A stretch of 36,960 nt of DNA from Burkholderiales bacterium (GTDB lineage: Bacteria > Pseudomonadota > Gammaproteobacteria > Burkholderiales > Casimicrobiaceae): the NCBI GenBank assembly GCA_020847675.1, contig JADLBN010000038.1, positions 1 to 36,960 on the forward strand, read 5' to 3'. Shown piece by piece: positions 7,087 through 15,782 of the stretch. The position numbers were made by a program, and so were the translations under genes. The notes below the pieces were generated by a model. That model did no database searches and had not been told where the DNA came from. It saw nothing but the letters and a program-made list of their open reading frames with translations. Position 1 is the first letter of the stretch. Every line of letters starts with the position of its first letter.

Positions 7087-8286
7087 TCATCCGGACGTGC
7101 GCGCCGCGAACGAGAGCACGACCAGCGCAGCGAGCCACAGCGCGATCTGCACGCCGCGGTAGACGTCGTTCCACGGTGCCGGAAGCGCGTAGAGCCCTCC
7201 CGGAGCGAGCAGGAACACGAGCGTGGCGATGAAGAGCGCGCCCGCGACTTTCCCGCCCGCGTCCCCGGGCGCGGAGCGTCGCGCGAGACGGTAGAGCGCC
7301 ACGAGCGGGACGACGATCAGGAGATCGTCGTACCAGCGGTGGTAGGACCAGAACCGCGCGACGATGGCGGCCGCGCCGGCGATGAGCCAGAGGTCGGCCC
7401 GGCGGTGCCGCCGCGTCCACGCCGCGAAGAGGGCGAGGATGGCGAGCGACACCGGCGCCGCCCACGCCTGCCAAGCGAGATCGCCAAGCAGCCGGTGCAG
7501 GTTCGACTCGCCCCGATGCGTGGACATGTGCGAGGCGACGACGAGGAACTGGCGCAGCAGGTCCGGGAGACTCTCGGGCTGCGCCGTTGCGGCGAGCAGC
7601 GTCGTCGCTGCATAGGCGACGGCGGCGAGGACCACCGGTCGGAAGCCGCCGTCGACGCACGCGGCGGCGACGACGAACGGCGCGGCGACCGTGGGCTTCA
7701 CCAGCGCGAACAGCAGGCACAGCGCCACCGCGAGGTCGCGACCCCAGCCGGGCTCGCGGTCGCGGAGCGTGACGAGTGCGGCGAGCAGGAGCGCCAGCAC
7801 GAACAGCGTGGACTGGCCGTTGCCGACGATTGCGCCCGCCGGATAGGTGGCGAGCGGCAGGAGCGCGACGAAGGCGCGCTCCGCCTTCCCCTGCGCGCCG
7901 CTCTCGCGCACCATGCAGCGCACGAGCCAGGCGAGGGCGACCGCCGTCGCGACGAACCACGCGAAGAGCGCGACGGAGCGGGATGCCCATCCGTAGACCG
8001 GCCAGAACAGCAGCATGCTCGCCGGCAGGTAGGTATTGACGGTGCTCTTCGGTCCCGTGTAGACGGGACGGCCGGCGAACCAGTCGCCGAGCATCGCGCG
8101 GAAGATCTCGAAGTCGATCGCGCCCGGATGGATGGCGATCGTGCCGATCGTGCGCGGCTGCCAGAGCAGCCGGAAGAGTTCGTACCCGAGCCAGGGCAAC
8201 GCGAGCGCGGCGAGCGCGACGGCGGCGGCGAGGAACGCTCCCTCGCGCGAATGGCGACAGACGTCTCCAGCCTCGACGGCGCGCAC
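7087..8286 (-). CDS. GT87-like membrane glycosyltransferase (DUF2029)
   Basis: 399-aa polytopic membrane protein with about ten hydrophobic segments. The pattern fits GT87/DUF2029 polyprenyl-phosphate-mannose-type transferases: an early acidic loop (AIDFEIFRAMLGDW), a YLPASMLLFWP segment, GNGQSTLFVLALLLAALVTL in the middle, and LLFALVKPTVAAPF after it. The family transfers sugars from lipid-linked donors to envelope glycans or lipids on the outer face of the inner membrane. The substrate here is unknown. It converges with the UroD-like gene, and the LysR gene lies upstream on the same strand. The start (GTG 8286) is the furthest available and may be too long. Confidence 0.75.
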   Translation of the reverse strand: MRAVEAGDVCRHSREGAFLAAAVALAALALPWLGYELFRLLWQPRTIGTIAIHPGAIDFEIFRAMLGDWFAGRPVYTGPKSTVNTYLPASMLLFWPVYGWASRSVALFAWFVATAVALAWLVRCMVRESGAQGKAERAFVALLPLATYPAGAIVGNGQSTLFVLALLLAALVTLRDREPGWGRDLAVALCLLFALVKPTVAAPFVVAAACVDGGFRPVVLAAVAYAATTLLAATAQPESLPDLLRQFLVVASHMSTHRGESNLHRLLGDLAWQAWAAPVSLAILALFAAWTRRHRRADLWLIAGAAAIVARFWSYHRWYDDLLIVVPLVALYRLARRSAPGDAGGKVAGALFIATLVFLLAPGGLYALPAPWNDVYRGVQIALWLAALVVLSFAARTSG

Positions 8287-8407
8287 GGCCGCGAACCCTC
8301 CGCTTCGACGACGGTTCCGGAGGATACGCCGCCGGCAGGCGTGCCGGCCGACCGGACCGCTGCCGCCGATCCGGGACTTCGCTGCGGGACGCGGCGAGGC
8401 GGGGACG

Positions 8408-9319
8408 CTACGACGCGTGGACCGCCAGGATCCGTCGACGAAGGATCCGCGCCACTTCGCGCGACGCGCGGCTCAGCGGGTGGTGCGTCGTCGTCTTCAT
8501 CGTCACGCTGCGGGGCAGCCGGGGTTCGACGACGCGGCGCGCGGCGAACGACGCATCGAAGCGTTGCAGCCTCACCGAGTGCTGGCTCCACAGCGCGTAG
8601 CAGCGCTCGCGCGAGATGATCGCGTGCTGGGCCTCGACCGAGTCGGCCTCGATCACCACGTTCAGGCGGAACCTGCGACGGCGGGCTTCCTCCTCGACCC
8701 ACAGGCGCAGGCCGTTCGGCGAAGCCGGGAGCACCAGCGGAATCGATGCGAGCGCGCGGAAAGGCAGCTCGCCGCCGGCCCCGCCGAGATCGGGATTGCC
8801 GACCACCATCACGTCCGACGTGGCGAGTACCTCGGGCCCGTCGCTGCGCGCCCTGCCATAGCGCGTGACCAGCGCGATGTCGACCCGGCCGTTCGACAGC
8901 CAGTCCTCGTGTTCCACGCTGAAGCTCTCGAGGAGGCGCAGGACGATGCCCGGGAACTGGCGGTGCACCTCGTCGAAGAGGTCGGCCGCGAGCAACCGCA
9001 TGTAGAGGGTCAGCAGCGCCACCGTGACCGTGCCGGACGGCGCGCGGGTCTGGTCGCGGATGTCCGCCGAGAATCGGTCGGCGCGCGCGAGCAGGTCTCG
9101 GGCCTTCGGCAAGGTCTCTTCGCCGACCGTCGTGAGCTTCACGCCGCGGCCGGTCCGGTGAAAGAGCGAGGCGCGCAGGCTGTCCTCCAGCGCGCGGAGC
9201 GCGCGGCTCACCGAGGGCTGCGTCGTTCCGAGGGCGGTCGCCGCGCGCGACAGGTTGCCCAGTTCGGCCACCTTCACGAAGAGCCGAAGGGCCTCGAGAT
9301 CGGGGGTGCCGTCAGCCAT
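8408..9319 (-). CDS. LysR family transcriptional regulator
   Basis: 303-aa regulator. The N-terminal winged helix-turn-helix spans about residues 8-65 (LRLFVKVAELGNLSRAATAL, then TQPSVSRALRALE). The C-terminal periplasmic-binding-protein-like effector domain starts near residue 95 with GTVTVALL. It is divergent from the Bug-MaoC-ligase operon at 9449, with 129 bp between starts, which is the standard arrangement for a LysR activator of a catabolic operon. The gap carries a CTAGCCA/TGGCTAG dyad that could be its binding site. The inducer is presumably the acid or CoA ester handled by that operon. ATG 9319 gives the normal LysR N-terminus. Confidence 0.92.
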   Translation of the reverse strand: MADGTPDLEALRLFVKVAELGNLSRAATALGTTQPSVSRALRALEDSLRASLFHRTGRGVKLTTVGEETLPKARDLLARADRFSADIRDQTRAPSGTVTVALLTLYMRLLAADLFDEVHRQFPGIVLRLLESFSVEHEDWLSNGRVDIALVTRYGRARSDGPEVLATSDVMVVGNPDLGGAGGELPFRALASIPLVLPASPNGLRLWVEEEARRRRFRLNVVIEADSVEAQHAIISRERCYALWSQHSVRLQRFDASFAARRVVEPRLPRSVTMKTTTHHPLSRASREVARILRRRILAVHAS

Positions 9320-9337
9320 GCGCGGAACGTATACCAG

Positions 9338-9382
9338 CTAGCCATGGCGGTGGCTAGGTTCCTCGCTGCGCGTGTCCTAGGA
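9338..9382. promoter_or_regulatory. Candidate LysR binding sites
   Basis: CTAGCCA at 9338-9344 pairs with TGGCTAG at 9351-9357 around 6 nt. A second short palindrome, TCCTAGGA, lies at 9375-9382. Both sit between the divergent lysR and Bug starts, and two sites of this kind match the recognition/activation site layout of LysR promoters. Confidence 0.5.
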
Positions 9383-9448
9383 TCGGGACGGCCGGTTCGA
9401 AGACCGTTTCGTGCCGGTCGAACGCATCCCTTCCGGAGGACTTCCGCC

Positions 9449-10411
9449 ATGTTTCGAGCAGTTGCAACCCTTCTCGCAGCGGCGCTTTCCCTGCTGGCAT
9501 CGATTCCGGCGGGCGCGCAGGCGTGGCCGTCGAAGCCCGTGCGCATCGTCGTCGCCTATCCGCCGGGAGGCGCGACCGACCTTCAGGCGCGGCTCGTGGC
9601 GGCGAAGCTGACCGAGCGCTGGGGCGTCTCGGTCATCGTCGAGAACAAGCCGGGGGGCAACACGGTCATCGCGACCGACGCGGTCGCCAAGGCGGCGCCG
9701 GACGGACATACCGTCCTGCTCACCGCGATGCCGATCGCGCTCAATCCGATGCTGATCGCGAAGCTGCCGTACAACACGGCCACCGATCTCGTGCCCGTGA
9801 CGCTGCTCGCGACGATTCCCAACGTCCTCGTGGTGTATCCGGGGCTGCCGGTCAACTCGCTCGGCGACCTGATCAAGCTGGCCCGTGCGGAGCCGGGGAC
9901 GATCTCGTTCGCCTCGACGGGACAGGCGACGTCCACGCATCTGTCGGGCGAGTTGTTCGCGAAGATGGCGGGCCTCAAGCTCAACCACGTCTCCTACAAG
10001 GGAAGCGCGCCCGCGCATCTCGACCTGATCTCGGGACGCGTGGCGATGATGTTCGACAACGGAGCGCTGCAGCAGATCAAGGCCGGGAAGCTCAGGGCGC
10101 TCGCGGTCACCTCGGCGAAGCGGGTGCCGTGGCTGCCGGACACCCCGACGATGATGGAGCAGGGGCTCGCAGGGTACGAGACGGTGGCGTGGTACGGGGT
10201 CTTCGCTCCGGGCGGAACACCGGCCGAGATCGTCCGCAAGCTCGCCGACGACATCACCTGGGCGGTGCGTTCGCCCGACACCGTCGAGAAGCTGACGGCT
10301 GCCGGCGCGATCGCGGGAGGAGGCACTCCCGAGGAGTTCCGGAAGTTCCTGTCCTCCGAGACCGAGAGGTGGGGACAGATCATCAGGGATCTCGGGATGA
10401 AGCCGGAGTGA
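9449..10411 (+). CDS. Bug/TctC-family periplasmic binding protein
   Basis: 320-aa solute-binding protein, the second Bug protein of the window. The signal peptide is residues 1-23 (SIPAGA-Q cleavage). The mature protein starts AWPSKPVRIVVAYPPGGATD and has the NKPGGNTVIATDAVAKAAPD and HVSYKGSAPAHLDL blocks typical of the family. A strong GGAGGA ribosome site at 9435-9440 precedes ATG 9449, which rules out the longer open frame. It leads a three-gene run with a MaoC-type dehydratase and an acyl-CoA ligase, so the cargo is probably an organic acid that is activated to a CoA ester and hydrated or dehydrated. No TctAB membrane genes are nearby. Confidence 0.92.
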   Translation: MFRAVATLLAAALSLLASIPAGAQAWPSKPVRIVVAYPPGGATDLQARLVAAKLTERWGVSVIVENKPGGNTVIATDAVAKAAPDGHTVLLTAMPIALNPMLIAKLPYNTATDLVPVTLLATIPNVLVVYPGLPVNSLGDLIKLARAEPGTISFASTGQATSTHLSGELFAKMAGLKLNHVSYKGSAPAHLDLISGRVAMMFDNGALQQIKAGKLRALAVTSAKRVPWLPDTPTMMEQGLAGYETVAWYGVFAPGGTPAEIVRKLADDITWAVRSPDTVEKLTAAGAIAGGGTPEEFRKFLSSETERWGQIIRDLGMKPE

Positions 10412-10438
10412 CCGGGGCATCGACGGACGGGACCGACC

Positions 10439-11464
10439 ATGCACCACCTCGGCAAGGAGACCACGGGCGTCCATAGCCTGCTGGTGGACTATGCGAACAG
10501 CGGCCGCTCCGAATCGTTCGTCGGCCGGACCTCCGAGCCGTACCTCTACGTCGTCGACGAGAAGTCCATCGAGCAGGTGGCCTACGCGTGCGGGGCGGCG
10601 CACGACTGGCGGATGCCCGGCGGCGCATTCCGCGGGCCGGTCGAAGCGCCGCACGCGTACCTGTTCTACCTGCTCAACAACACGCGCACCTACCGGGTCT
10701 ACGAGAAGACGATCATCACGCGCCTTCCGTCCGGCCGCGCGCAGCTTCACGCCGGCGACGATTTCCACTACCTCTGCCCGATCCTCAGCGGCGACGTCCT
10801 CGCGGTCACCGCCACGATCCTGCCGAGCTACCGCAAGACCGGCCGTCATGGAGAACTGGAGTTCTTCAGCGACGAATGGCGCATGTACAACCAGCGGAAC
10901 GAACTCGCGGCCCGGCTGATTCGCAAGGCGATCGCTCTCGACTTCGGCGAATCCGGCGTGCTCACGTCCCCGGCGGAGCACAGGGTCGACCTACCGCCGG
11001 AGTCCGGGCCGCCGACATGGCTCCGAACATCGGACGTCGAGTCGGCCTTCAACACAGGCCAGATCGTCCACCTGAAACGTCATCCGACGTTCACGTGGAT
11101 GTCGATGATGGGGTGGCTGGCCGCGGTGGACGAGTACTCGCCGACGCACTACGACCCCGATTTCGCCAGGTCGCACCGCTACGGAGGCGGCCGGAACATC
11201 GTCGCGGGTCCGCAGCTCGCCTCGGTCATGGTTGCCGCGCTCGAGGAGTCGCTCGGAGCCGGCTGGTGGATCAGCGACTACGAGAACGTCCAGCGGCGCG
11301 CGGTGTATCCCAACGAAACGCTGTCGAGCTTCAGCCGGGTTCACGCGATCGGCGACGGCGCCGCGAGGATTCACCTGTGGCTGGTCGATGACGAAGGCGT
11401 GGTCAAGGGCACGGGCGAGGCGACGGTGAGGGCCGTGACGACGCAGAGGCGGGTGCCGATTTGA
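10439..11464 (+). CDS. MaoC-like double hot-dog dehydratase
   Basis: 341-aa cytoplasmic protein with two hot-dog-type halves. The first (about 15-165) resembles the MaoC dehydratase N-terminal/FAS1-like domain: FVGRTSEPYLYVVDEKSI near the start, then AHDWRMPGGAFRGPVEAPHA and GDDFHYLCPILSGDVLAVTA. The second (about 205-335) contains HPTFTWMSMMGWLAAVDEYS and later EDVQ-like and GEATVRAV segments. Such proteins hydrate enoyl-CoA or dehydrate 3-hydroxyacyl-CoA compounds; some relatives act on mesaconyl- or methylmalyl-type CoA. It lies 27 bp after the Bug gene and before the acyl-CoA ligase, supporting a CoA-ester pathway. The exact substrate is unknown. Confidence 0.75.
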   Translation: MHHLGKETTGVHSLLVDYANSGRSESFVGRTSEPYLYVVDEKSIEQVAYACGAAHDWRMPGGAFRGPVEAPHAYLFYLLNNTRTYRVYEKTIITRLPSGRAQLHAGDDFHYLCPILSGDVLAVTATILPSYRKTGRHGELEFFSDEWRMYNQRNELAARLIRKAIALDFGESGVLTSPAEHRVDLPPESGPPTWLRTSDVESAFNTGQIVHLKRHPTFTWMSMMGWLAAVDEYSPTHYDPDFARSHRYGGGRNIVAGPQLASVMVAALEESLGAGWWISDYENVQRRAVYPNETLSSFSRVHAIGDGAARIHLWLVDDEGVVKGTGEATVRAVTTQRRVPI

Positions 11465-11618
11465 GCGCCGGGAGGCCGAAGTCGCCGCACGAGCGAGAAG
11501 ACCCGGGCGTCGGCGGGACGCAGGATGCCTCGCCGAACGCCCGCGGTTGTGGATGTCCGGGCCTCGCGACGCGTACCGCCGTTCGATCGTTGCCCGCGCG
11601 TTGCGTGGAGGCGGCGCG

Positions 11619-13163
11619 ATGATCGTCCGCGAAATCCTGGAGCGGAGCCGGCGGGCGTTCGGCGGCAGGATCGCGGTGGCCACCGACACGCGCGCGTACA
11701 GTTTCGACGAGTGCTGGAGCCGGGGCCTGCGCCTCGCGTGCGGCCTGATGGCACGGGGCGTGAAGCCCGGCGACCACGTCGCGGTGCTGGAACTGAACAC
11801 CGTGTGGTCGGTCGACTTCTACGTCGCGGCGTCGATCGCGGGTTTCGTCCGCGTGCCGCTCTACTGGCGCAATGCGGTCGGCGTGCACCTCTCGATGGTC
11901 GGGAACGCGCGATGCCGGTTCGTCGTCGTCGACGACGAGGTCGGCGGCGGTGTCGTGGACGAGATCGCCGGTGCCGTGGGCGAGCGCAACGTTCTCGTGC
12001 GCGGGGCGGAGTACGAGCGCTGGCTCGCGGGCCAGGACGACGTCGATCCGGCGGTGCGGATCGGCGAGGACTGGCTGAACATGATCCGGCACAGCGGAGG
12101 GACAACCGGGCGTCCCAAGGGGATCACCAGCACGCAGCGGCAATGGGCCTGCATCGGCCGCGACGAAGTCGCGTTCAAGCCGCTGATCGCACCGGGCGAC
12201 GCGATGCTGCACGTCGCGCCGATGAGTCACGCCTCCGGGTACTACTTCCTTCCGGCCTGGGCGGCTGGCGCGCGCCAGGTGCTCTCGGCGTCGACGGCGC
12301 CCGATCGGATCGTCGACCTGCTCGGAAGCGAGTCCATCGCGTATCTCTTCGCGCCGCCGACGCTGGTCGACTCGGTCACCGCGGTCGCCGCCAACCTGGA
12401 TTTGCCCAGGCTGCCGCTGAAGTGCCTCGCGATCGGTTCGGCGCCGATCAGCCGGCGCGTGATCCGGGCTGCGCGCGACTGCTTCGGTGACGAAGTGCTC
12501 TACCAGACCTACGGAACGAGCGAGGCGGTGCCGATTTCCGGCATGGGACCGAAGGAGTGGTTCGCGGAGTACGACGACACCGACCCGATCCTCTCCGCGG
12601 GAAGGCCCTTGCCGCTGGTCGACCTCGAAATCCGGGACGAGGACGGACGAGCGCTCCCGGCCGGCGAGACCGGCGAGGTGACCGTGCGCTGCGACGGCAT
12701 GGCCGACGGGTACTTCAACGCACCCGAGCAGACCCGCGAGCGCTTCGTCGACGGATGGTTCAGGACCGGAGACCTGGGTCGCCTGGACGCGCGCGGCTAC
12801 CTGCATCTGGTCGACCGGGTCGGCGAGATGATCATCTCCGGCGGACACAACATCTACCCGGCGGACCTCGAACGGATCGTGGGGCAGGTCGAAGGCGTAC
12901 TCGAAGTCGCCGCGTTCGGCGTCCCGCACGAGAAATGGGGCGAGACGCCGGTCGTCCTGTGCCAGGTCCGCCCCGATATGCCCGTGTCTACGGAGCACGT
13001 GCGCGAGCACGTCGCCAGGGCGCTCGGTTCCTACATGAAGCCCTCGGACGTCGTGATCGGAACCGACATGCTGCCACGTACGGCCGTGGGCAAGATTTCG
13101 CGACGGGCGGCGAGGGATGCGTACCTCGCCCGGCGCGAACCGCACCGGACGCTGACGTCCTAG
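11619..13163 (+). CDS. AMP-binding acyl-CoA synthetase
   Basis: 514-aa ANL-superfamily ligase that activates a carboxylic acid as an acyl-adenylate and transfers it to CoA. The ATP-binding loop SGGTTGRPKG is at residues 159-168. YQTYGTSEA follows near 300, the hinge motif GWFRTGDLG lies near 385, and the C-terminal catalytic lysine is K492 in TAVGKISRR. ATG 11619 is preferred over ATG 11547 because GGAGG lies about 7 bp upstream. It is the last gene of the Bug-MaoC-ligase run under the divergent LysR gene. The acyl substrate is unknown; an aryl or branched short-chain acid would suit the context. Confidence 0.9.
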   Translation: MIVREILERSRRAFGGRIAVATDTRAYSFDECWSRGLRLACGLMARGVKPGDHVAVLELNTVWSVDFYVAASIAGFVRVPLYWRNAVGVHLSMVGNARCRFVVVDDEVGGGVVDEIAGAVGERNVLVRGAEYERWLAGQDDVDPAVRIGEDWLNMIRHSGGTTGRPKGITSTQRQWACIGRDEVAFKPLIAPGDAMLHVAPMSHASGYYFLPAWAAGARQVLSASTAPDRIVDLLGSESIAYLFAPPTLVDSVTAVAANLDLPRLPLKCLAIGSAPISRRVIRAARDCFGDEVLYQTYGTSEAVPISGMGPKEWFAEYDDTDPILSAGRPLPLVDLEIRDEDGRALPAGETGEVTVRCDGMADGYFNAPEQTRERFVDGWFRTGDLGRLDARGYLHLVDRVGEMIISGGHNIYPADLERIVGQVEGVLEVAAFGVPHEKWGETPVVLCQVRPDMPVSTEHVREHVARALGSYMKPSDVVIGTDMLPRTAVGKISRRAARDAYLARREPHRTLTS

Positions 13164-13280
13164 AACGACCGCCCGGACTTCTCGCAGAACCCCGGAACCC
13201 GGGCGCCATCCATCCTCCCGCGGGCCGCGCGGACGTCCCGCGGCGAGCGCCGGCGCATCGCGTTCGCGAGATCGTCGTGC

Positions 13281-14309
13281 TCAGGCGCTCATGTCGAGCA
13301 CCACGCGGCCTTCGATCTTGCCCGCGTGCATCCGCGCGAAGATGTCGTTGATGTTCTCCAGACGATCGCCGGTGACGGTGGCGGCCACCTTGGCCTGTCC
13401 GGCGAACGCCAGCGATTCCGCCAGATCCAGCCGGGTGCCGACGATGGAACCGCGCACGGTGATGCCGTTGAGAACCATGCCGAAGATGTCCAGCGGGAAC
13501 TGACCTGGCGGCAGACCGACGAGCGAGACGGTGCCGCCGCGGCGGACCATGCCCAGCGCCTGCTCGAAGGCTTTGGTCGAGACGGCGGTGACGAGTACTC
13601 CGTGGGCACCGCCGATCTCCTTCTTGAGGAACGCGGCCGGGTCAGTCGTCCGGGCGTTGACGGTAACGGCGGCGCCCAGGCGCCCGGCCAGCCGGAGCTT
13701 GGCATCGTCGACATCCACCGCGGCCACGTTGAGGCCCATCGCCTTCGCGTACTGCACCGCCATGTGCCCGAGGCCACCGATGCCGGAGATCACCACCCAG
13801 TCGCCGGGCCGGGTGTCGGTGACCTTGAGGCCTTTGTACACGGTGACCCCGGCGCACAAGACCGGAGCGATCTCGACGAAGCCGACGTTGGAAGGCAGGT
13901 GGCCGACGTAGTCGGCCTTGCCCAACGCGTACTCGGCGAAGCTCCCGTTGACCGAATAGCCCGTGTTCCGCTGGTTCTCGCACAGGGTTTCCCAACCGCC
14001 GAGGCAATGCTCGCAATGCCCGCAGGCCGAGTAGAGCCACGGAATGCCGACGCGGTCGCCCTCCTTGACGTGCGTGACACCGGCGCCCACGGCAGCGACG
14101 ACGCCGACACCTTCGTGGCCCGGGATGAACGGGGGACTCGGTTTCACCGGCCAGTCGCCTTCGGCGGCGTGCAGATCCGTGTGACACACGCCGCAGGCCT
14201 CGATCTTGACCAGCACGTCGCCGGCGCCGGGCCGGGGCACGGGCACCTCCTCGATCGTCAGCGGCTTGTCGAAAGCGCATACGACGGCCGCCTTCATCAC
14301 GTTCTGCAT
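13281..14309 (-). CDS. adhP: Zinc-dependent alcohol dehydrogenase, AdhP type
   Basis: 342-aa medium-chain dehydrogenase that interconverts primary alcohols and aldehydes with NAD. The catalytic zinc ligands are present: C42 (CGVCHTD), H65/E66 ([12 protein letters not shown]) and C152. The structural zinc cysteines are C96, C99, C102 and C110. The NAD Rossmann motif GIGGLGH is at 176-182. Length and motifs match the bacterial AdhP/propanol-preferring class. GGAGA lies just upstream of ATG 14309; ATG 14297 is a shorter option. It converges with the acyl-CoA ligase gene and diverges from the HlyD-RbbA operon. Confidence 0.92.
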   Translation of the reverse strand: MQNVMKAAVVCAFDKPLTIEEVPVPRPGAGDVLVKIEACGVCHTDLHAAEGDWPVKPSPPFIPGHEGVGVVAAVGAGVTHVKEGDRVGIPWLYSACGHCEHCLGGWETLCENQRNTGYSVNGSFAEYALGKADYVGHLPSNVGFVEIAPVLCAGVTVYKGLKVTDTRPGDWVVISGIGGLGHMAVQYAKAMGLNVAAVDVDDAKLRLAGRLGAAVTVNARTTDPAAFLKKEIGGAHGVLVTAVSTKAFEQALGMVRRGGTVSLVGLPPGQFPLDIFGMVLNGITVRGSIVGTRLDLAESLAFAGQAKVAATVTGDRLENINDIFARMHAGKIEGRVVLDMSA

Positions 14310-14630
14310 CGCGAATCTCCTGTCGGAGGCCTGGGGTGCCGGCAACGTTGCGGGAAGCGCATCGAGCCCCGTGCGCGATGGCCTGCGGGAGCCATCCCGC
14401 ACGGCCGAGAGTATCACCATCGCGCGCGCCGCCGGACGCGGGAGCGGGATCCGTGTCGCGGCTTCGTCGACGTCGCGACTGTGAGCGCTGCACGGAGCCT
14501 CGCCGCGACACCGAAGGTCCGTTGCGTGCGCACCTCGGTGCGCCGCGCGTGTGGCACTCCGGCTCGGGGATCGCCGCGCAGCGCTGCGGTAGACTGGGGA
14601 TTCACCTCTGAATGGTCCCCGACGCTTCCG
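14310..14630. promoter_or_regulatory. Divergent control region between adhP and the hlyD-rbbA operon
   Basis: The 321 bp contain no gene. A perfect hairpin, TGCGGGA 14384-14390 and TCCCGCA 14395-14401 with loop GCCA, lies in the adhP leader. A 16-bp dyad, GCGCACC 14528-14534 and GGTGCGC 14537-14543, lies on the hlyD side and could be an operator. TAGACT at 14590-14595 might be a -10 element for the hlyD operon, but no -35 is evident at the right spacing. GATACT on the minus strand near 14415 is a possible adhP -10. Confidence 0.35.
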
Positions 14631-15782
14631 ATGAACGACGGTCCTGCTCGGCCTGCCGCTCCTGCCTCGTCTGCCCCGGCGCAGCCTTCGGGCGCAATCA
14701 CGCCCTCGACGGGCGGTCCGCCGCGCCGCTACGCGATGCTCCTCGCTGGCGCGCTGGCGATCGGTGTGCTGGCATGGTTCGCATGGCAGCGCTACGTCGA
14801 GCCGCCGCTTTCCACCGGCATCGCCTCCGGCAACGGCCGCATCGAAGGCGTGGAGATCGACGTCGCCACGCGGATTCCCGGACGGCTCAAGGAAATCCGG
14901 GTCAAGGAGTCGGACTTCGTCGAACCCGGGCAGGTCCTCGCCGTGATGGAGACCGACCAGCTCGAAGCGCAGCGGCGCCAGGCCGAGGCCCAGCGCGAGC
15001 GGGCGCGCATAGCCGTGGGCAGTGCACGCAGCCTGGTGAGTCAGCGCGGAGCGGAGCGTGAAGCCAACGTCGCGTTGGTCGAGCAGCGCAAGGCGCAGGT
15101 CGCCGCCGCGGAGAGCCGCCTCGCCCGCTCCGAGCAACTCGCCAGGACCGGCTTCATCTCCGGGCAGGCGCTGGACGACGATCGCGCCTCCGCGCAGAGC
15201 GCACGTGCCACCGTGGCTGCGGCGCAGGCGCAGGTCGCGGCCTCCGACGCCGCGATCGCGGCCGCCAGAGCCCAGGTGGTCGACGCCGAATCCGCGGAGG
15301 CGGCCGCGGCGGCGGCGATCGACGCGGTCGCTGCCGACATCGCCGATGCCACGCTCAAGGCGCCGCGCGCGGGCCGCGTGCAGTACATCGTCGCGCGTCC
15401 GGGCGAGGTGCTGGCTGCGGGTGGCCGCGTGCTCAATCTCGTGGACCTCTCCGACGTGTACATGACGTTCTTCCTGCCGACCGCGCAGGCCGGGCGAGTG
15501 GCGCTCGGTGCGCCGGTGCGCATCGTGCTCGATGCCGCGCCGAAGTACGTGATTCCGGCCAAGGTGAGCTTCGTGGCCGACGTCGCGCAGTTCACGCCCA
15601 AGACCGTGGAGACCGCGGAAGAGCGGGCGAAGCTCATGTTCCGCGTGCGCGCGCAGATCCCGCCCGAACTGCTGCGCAAGCACATCGAGCGCGTGAAGAC
15701 CGGCCTGCCCGGCGTCGCGTATGTCCGCATCGACGACACCGCCGCATGGCCGGACTTCCTGACGAACGGTCTCGTGCAATGA
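14631..15782 (+). CDS. HlyD-family membrane fusion protein (YhiI-like)
   Basis: 383-aa periplasmic adaptor anchored by one N-terminal membrane segment (about residues 34-52) after a Pro/Ala-rich cytoplasmic tail. [20 protein letters not shown] and [20 protein letters not shown] form the first half of the biotinyl-lipoyl-like domain. A long Ala/Gln-rich alpha-helical hairpin (about 110-240) follows, then [20 protein letters not shown], the second half, and a beta-barrel. It links an inner-membrane exporter to the outer membrane. Its stop overlaps the ATG of rbbA, and order and content match E. coli yhiI-rbbA-yhhJ. The ATG at 14631 has no strong ribosome site. Confidence 0.88.
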   Translation: MNDGPARPAAPASSAPAQPSGAITPSTGGPPRRYAMLLAGALAIGVLAWFAWQRYVEPPLSTGIASGNGRIEGVEIDVATRIPGRLKEIRVKESDFVEPGQVLAVMETDQLEAQRRQAEAQRERARIAVGSARSLVSQRGAEREANVALVEQRKAQVAAAESRLARSEQLARTGFISGQALDDDRASAQSARATVAAAQAQVAASDAAIAAARAQVVDAESAEAAAAAAIDAVAADIADATLKAPRAGRVQYIVARPGEVLAAGGRVLNLVDLSDVYMTFFLPTAQAGRVALGAPVRIVLDAAPKYVIPAKVSFVADVAQFTPKTVETAEERAKLMFRVRAQIPPELLRKHIERVKTGLPGVAYVRIDDTAAWPDFLTNGLVQ

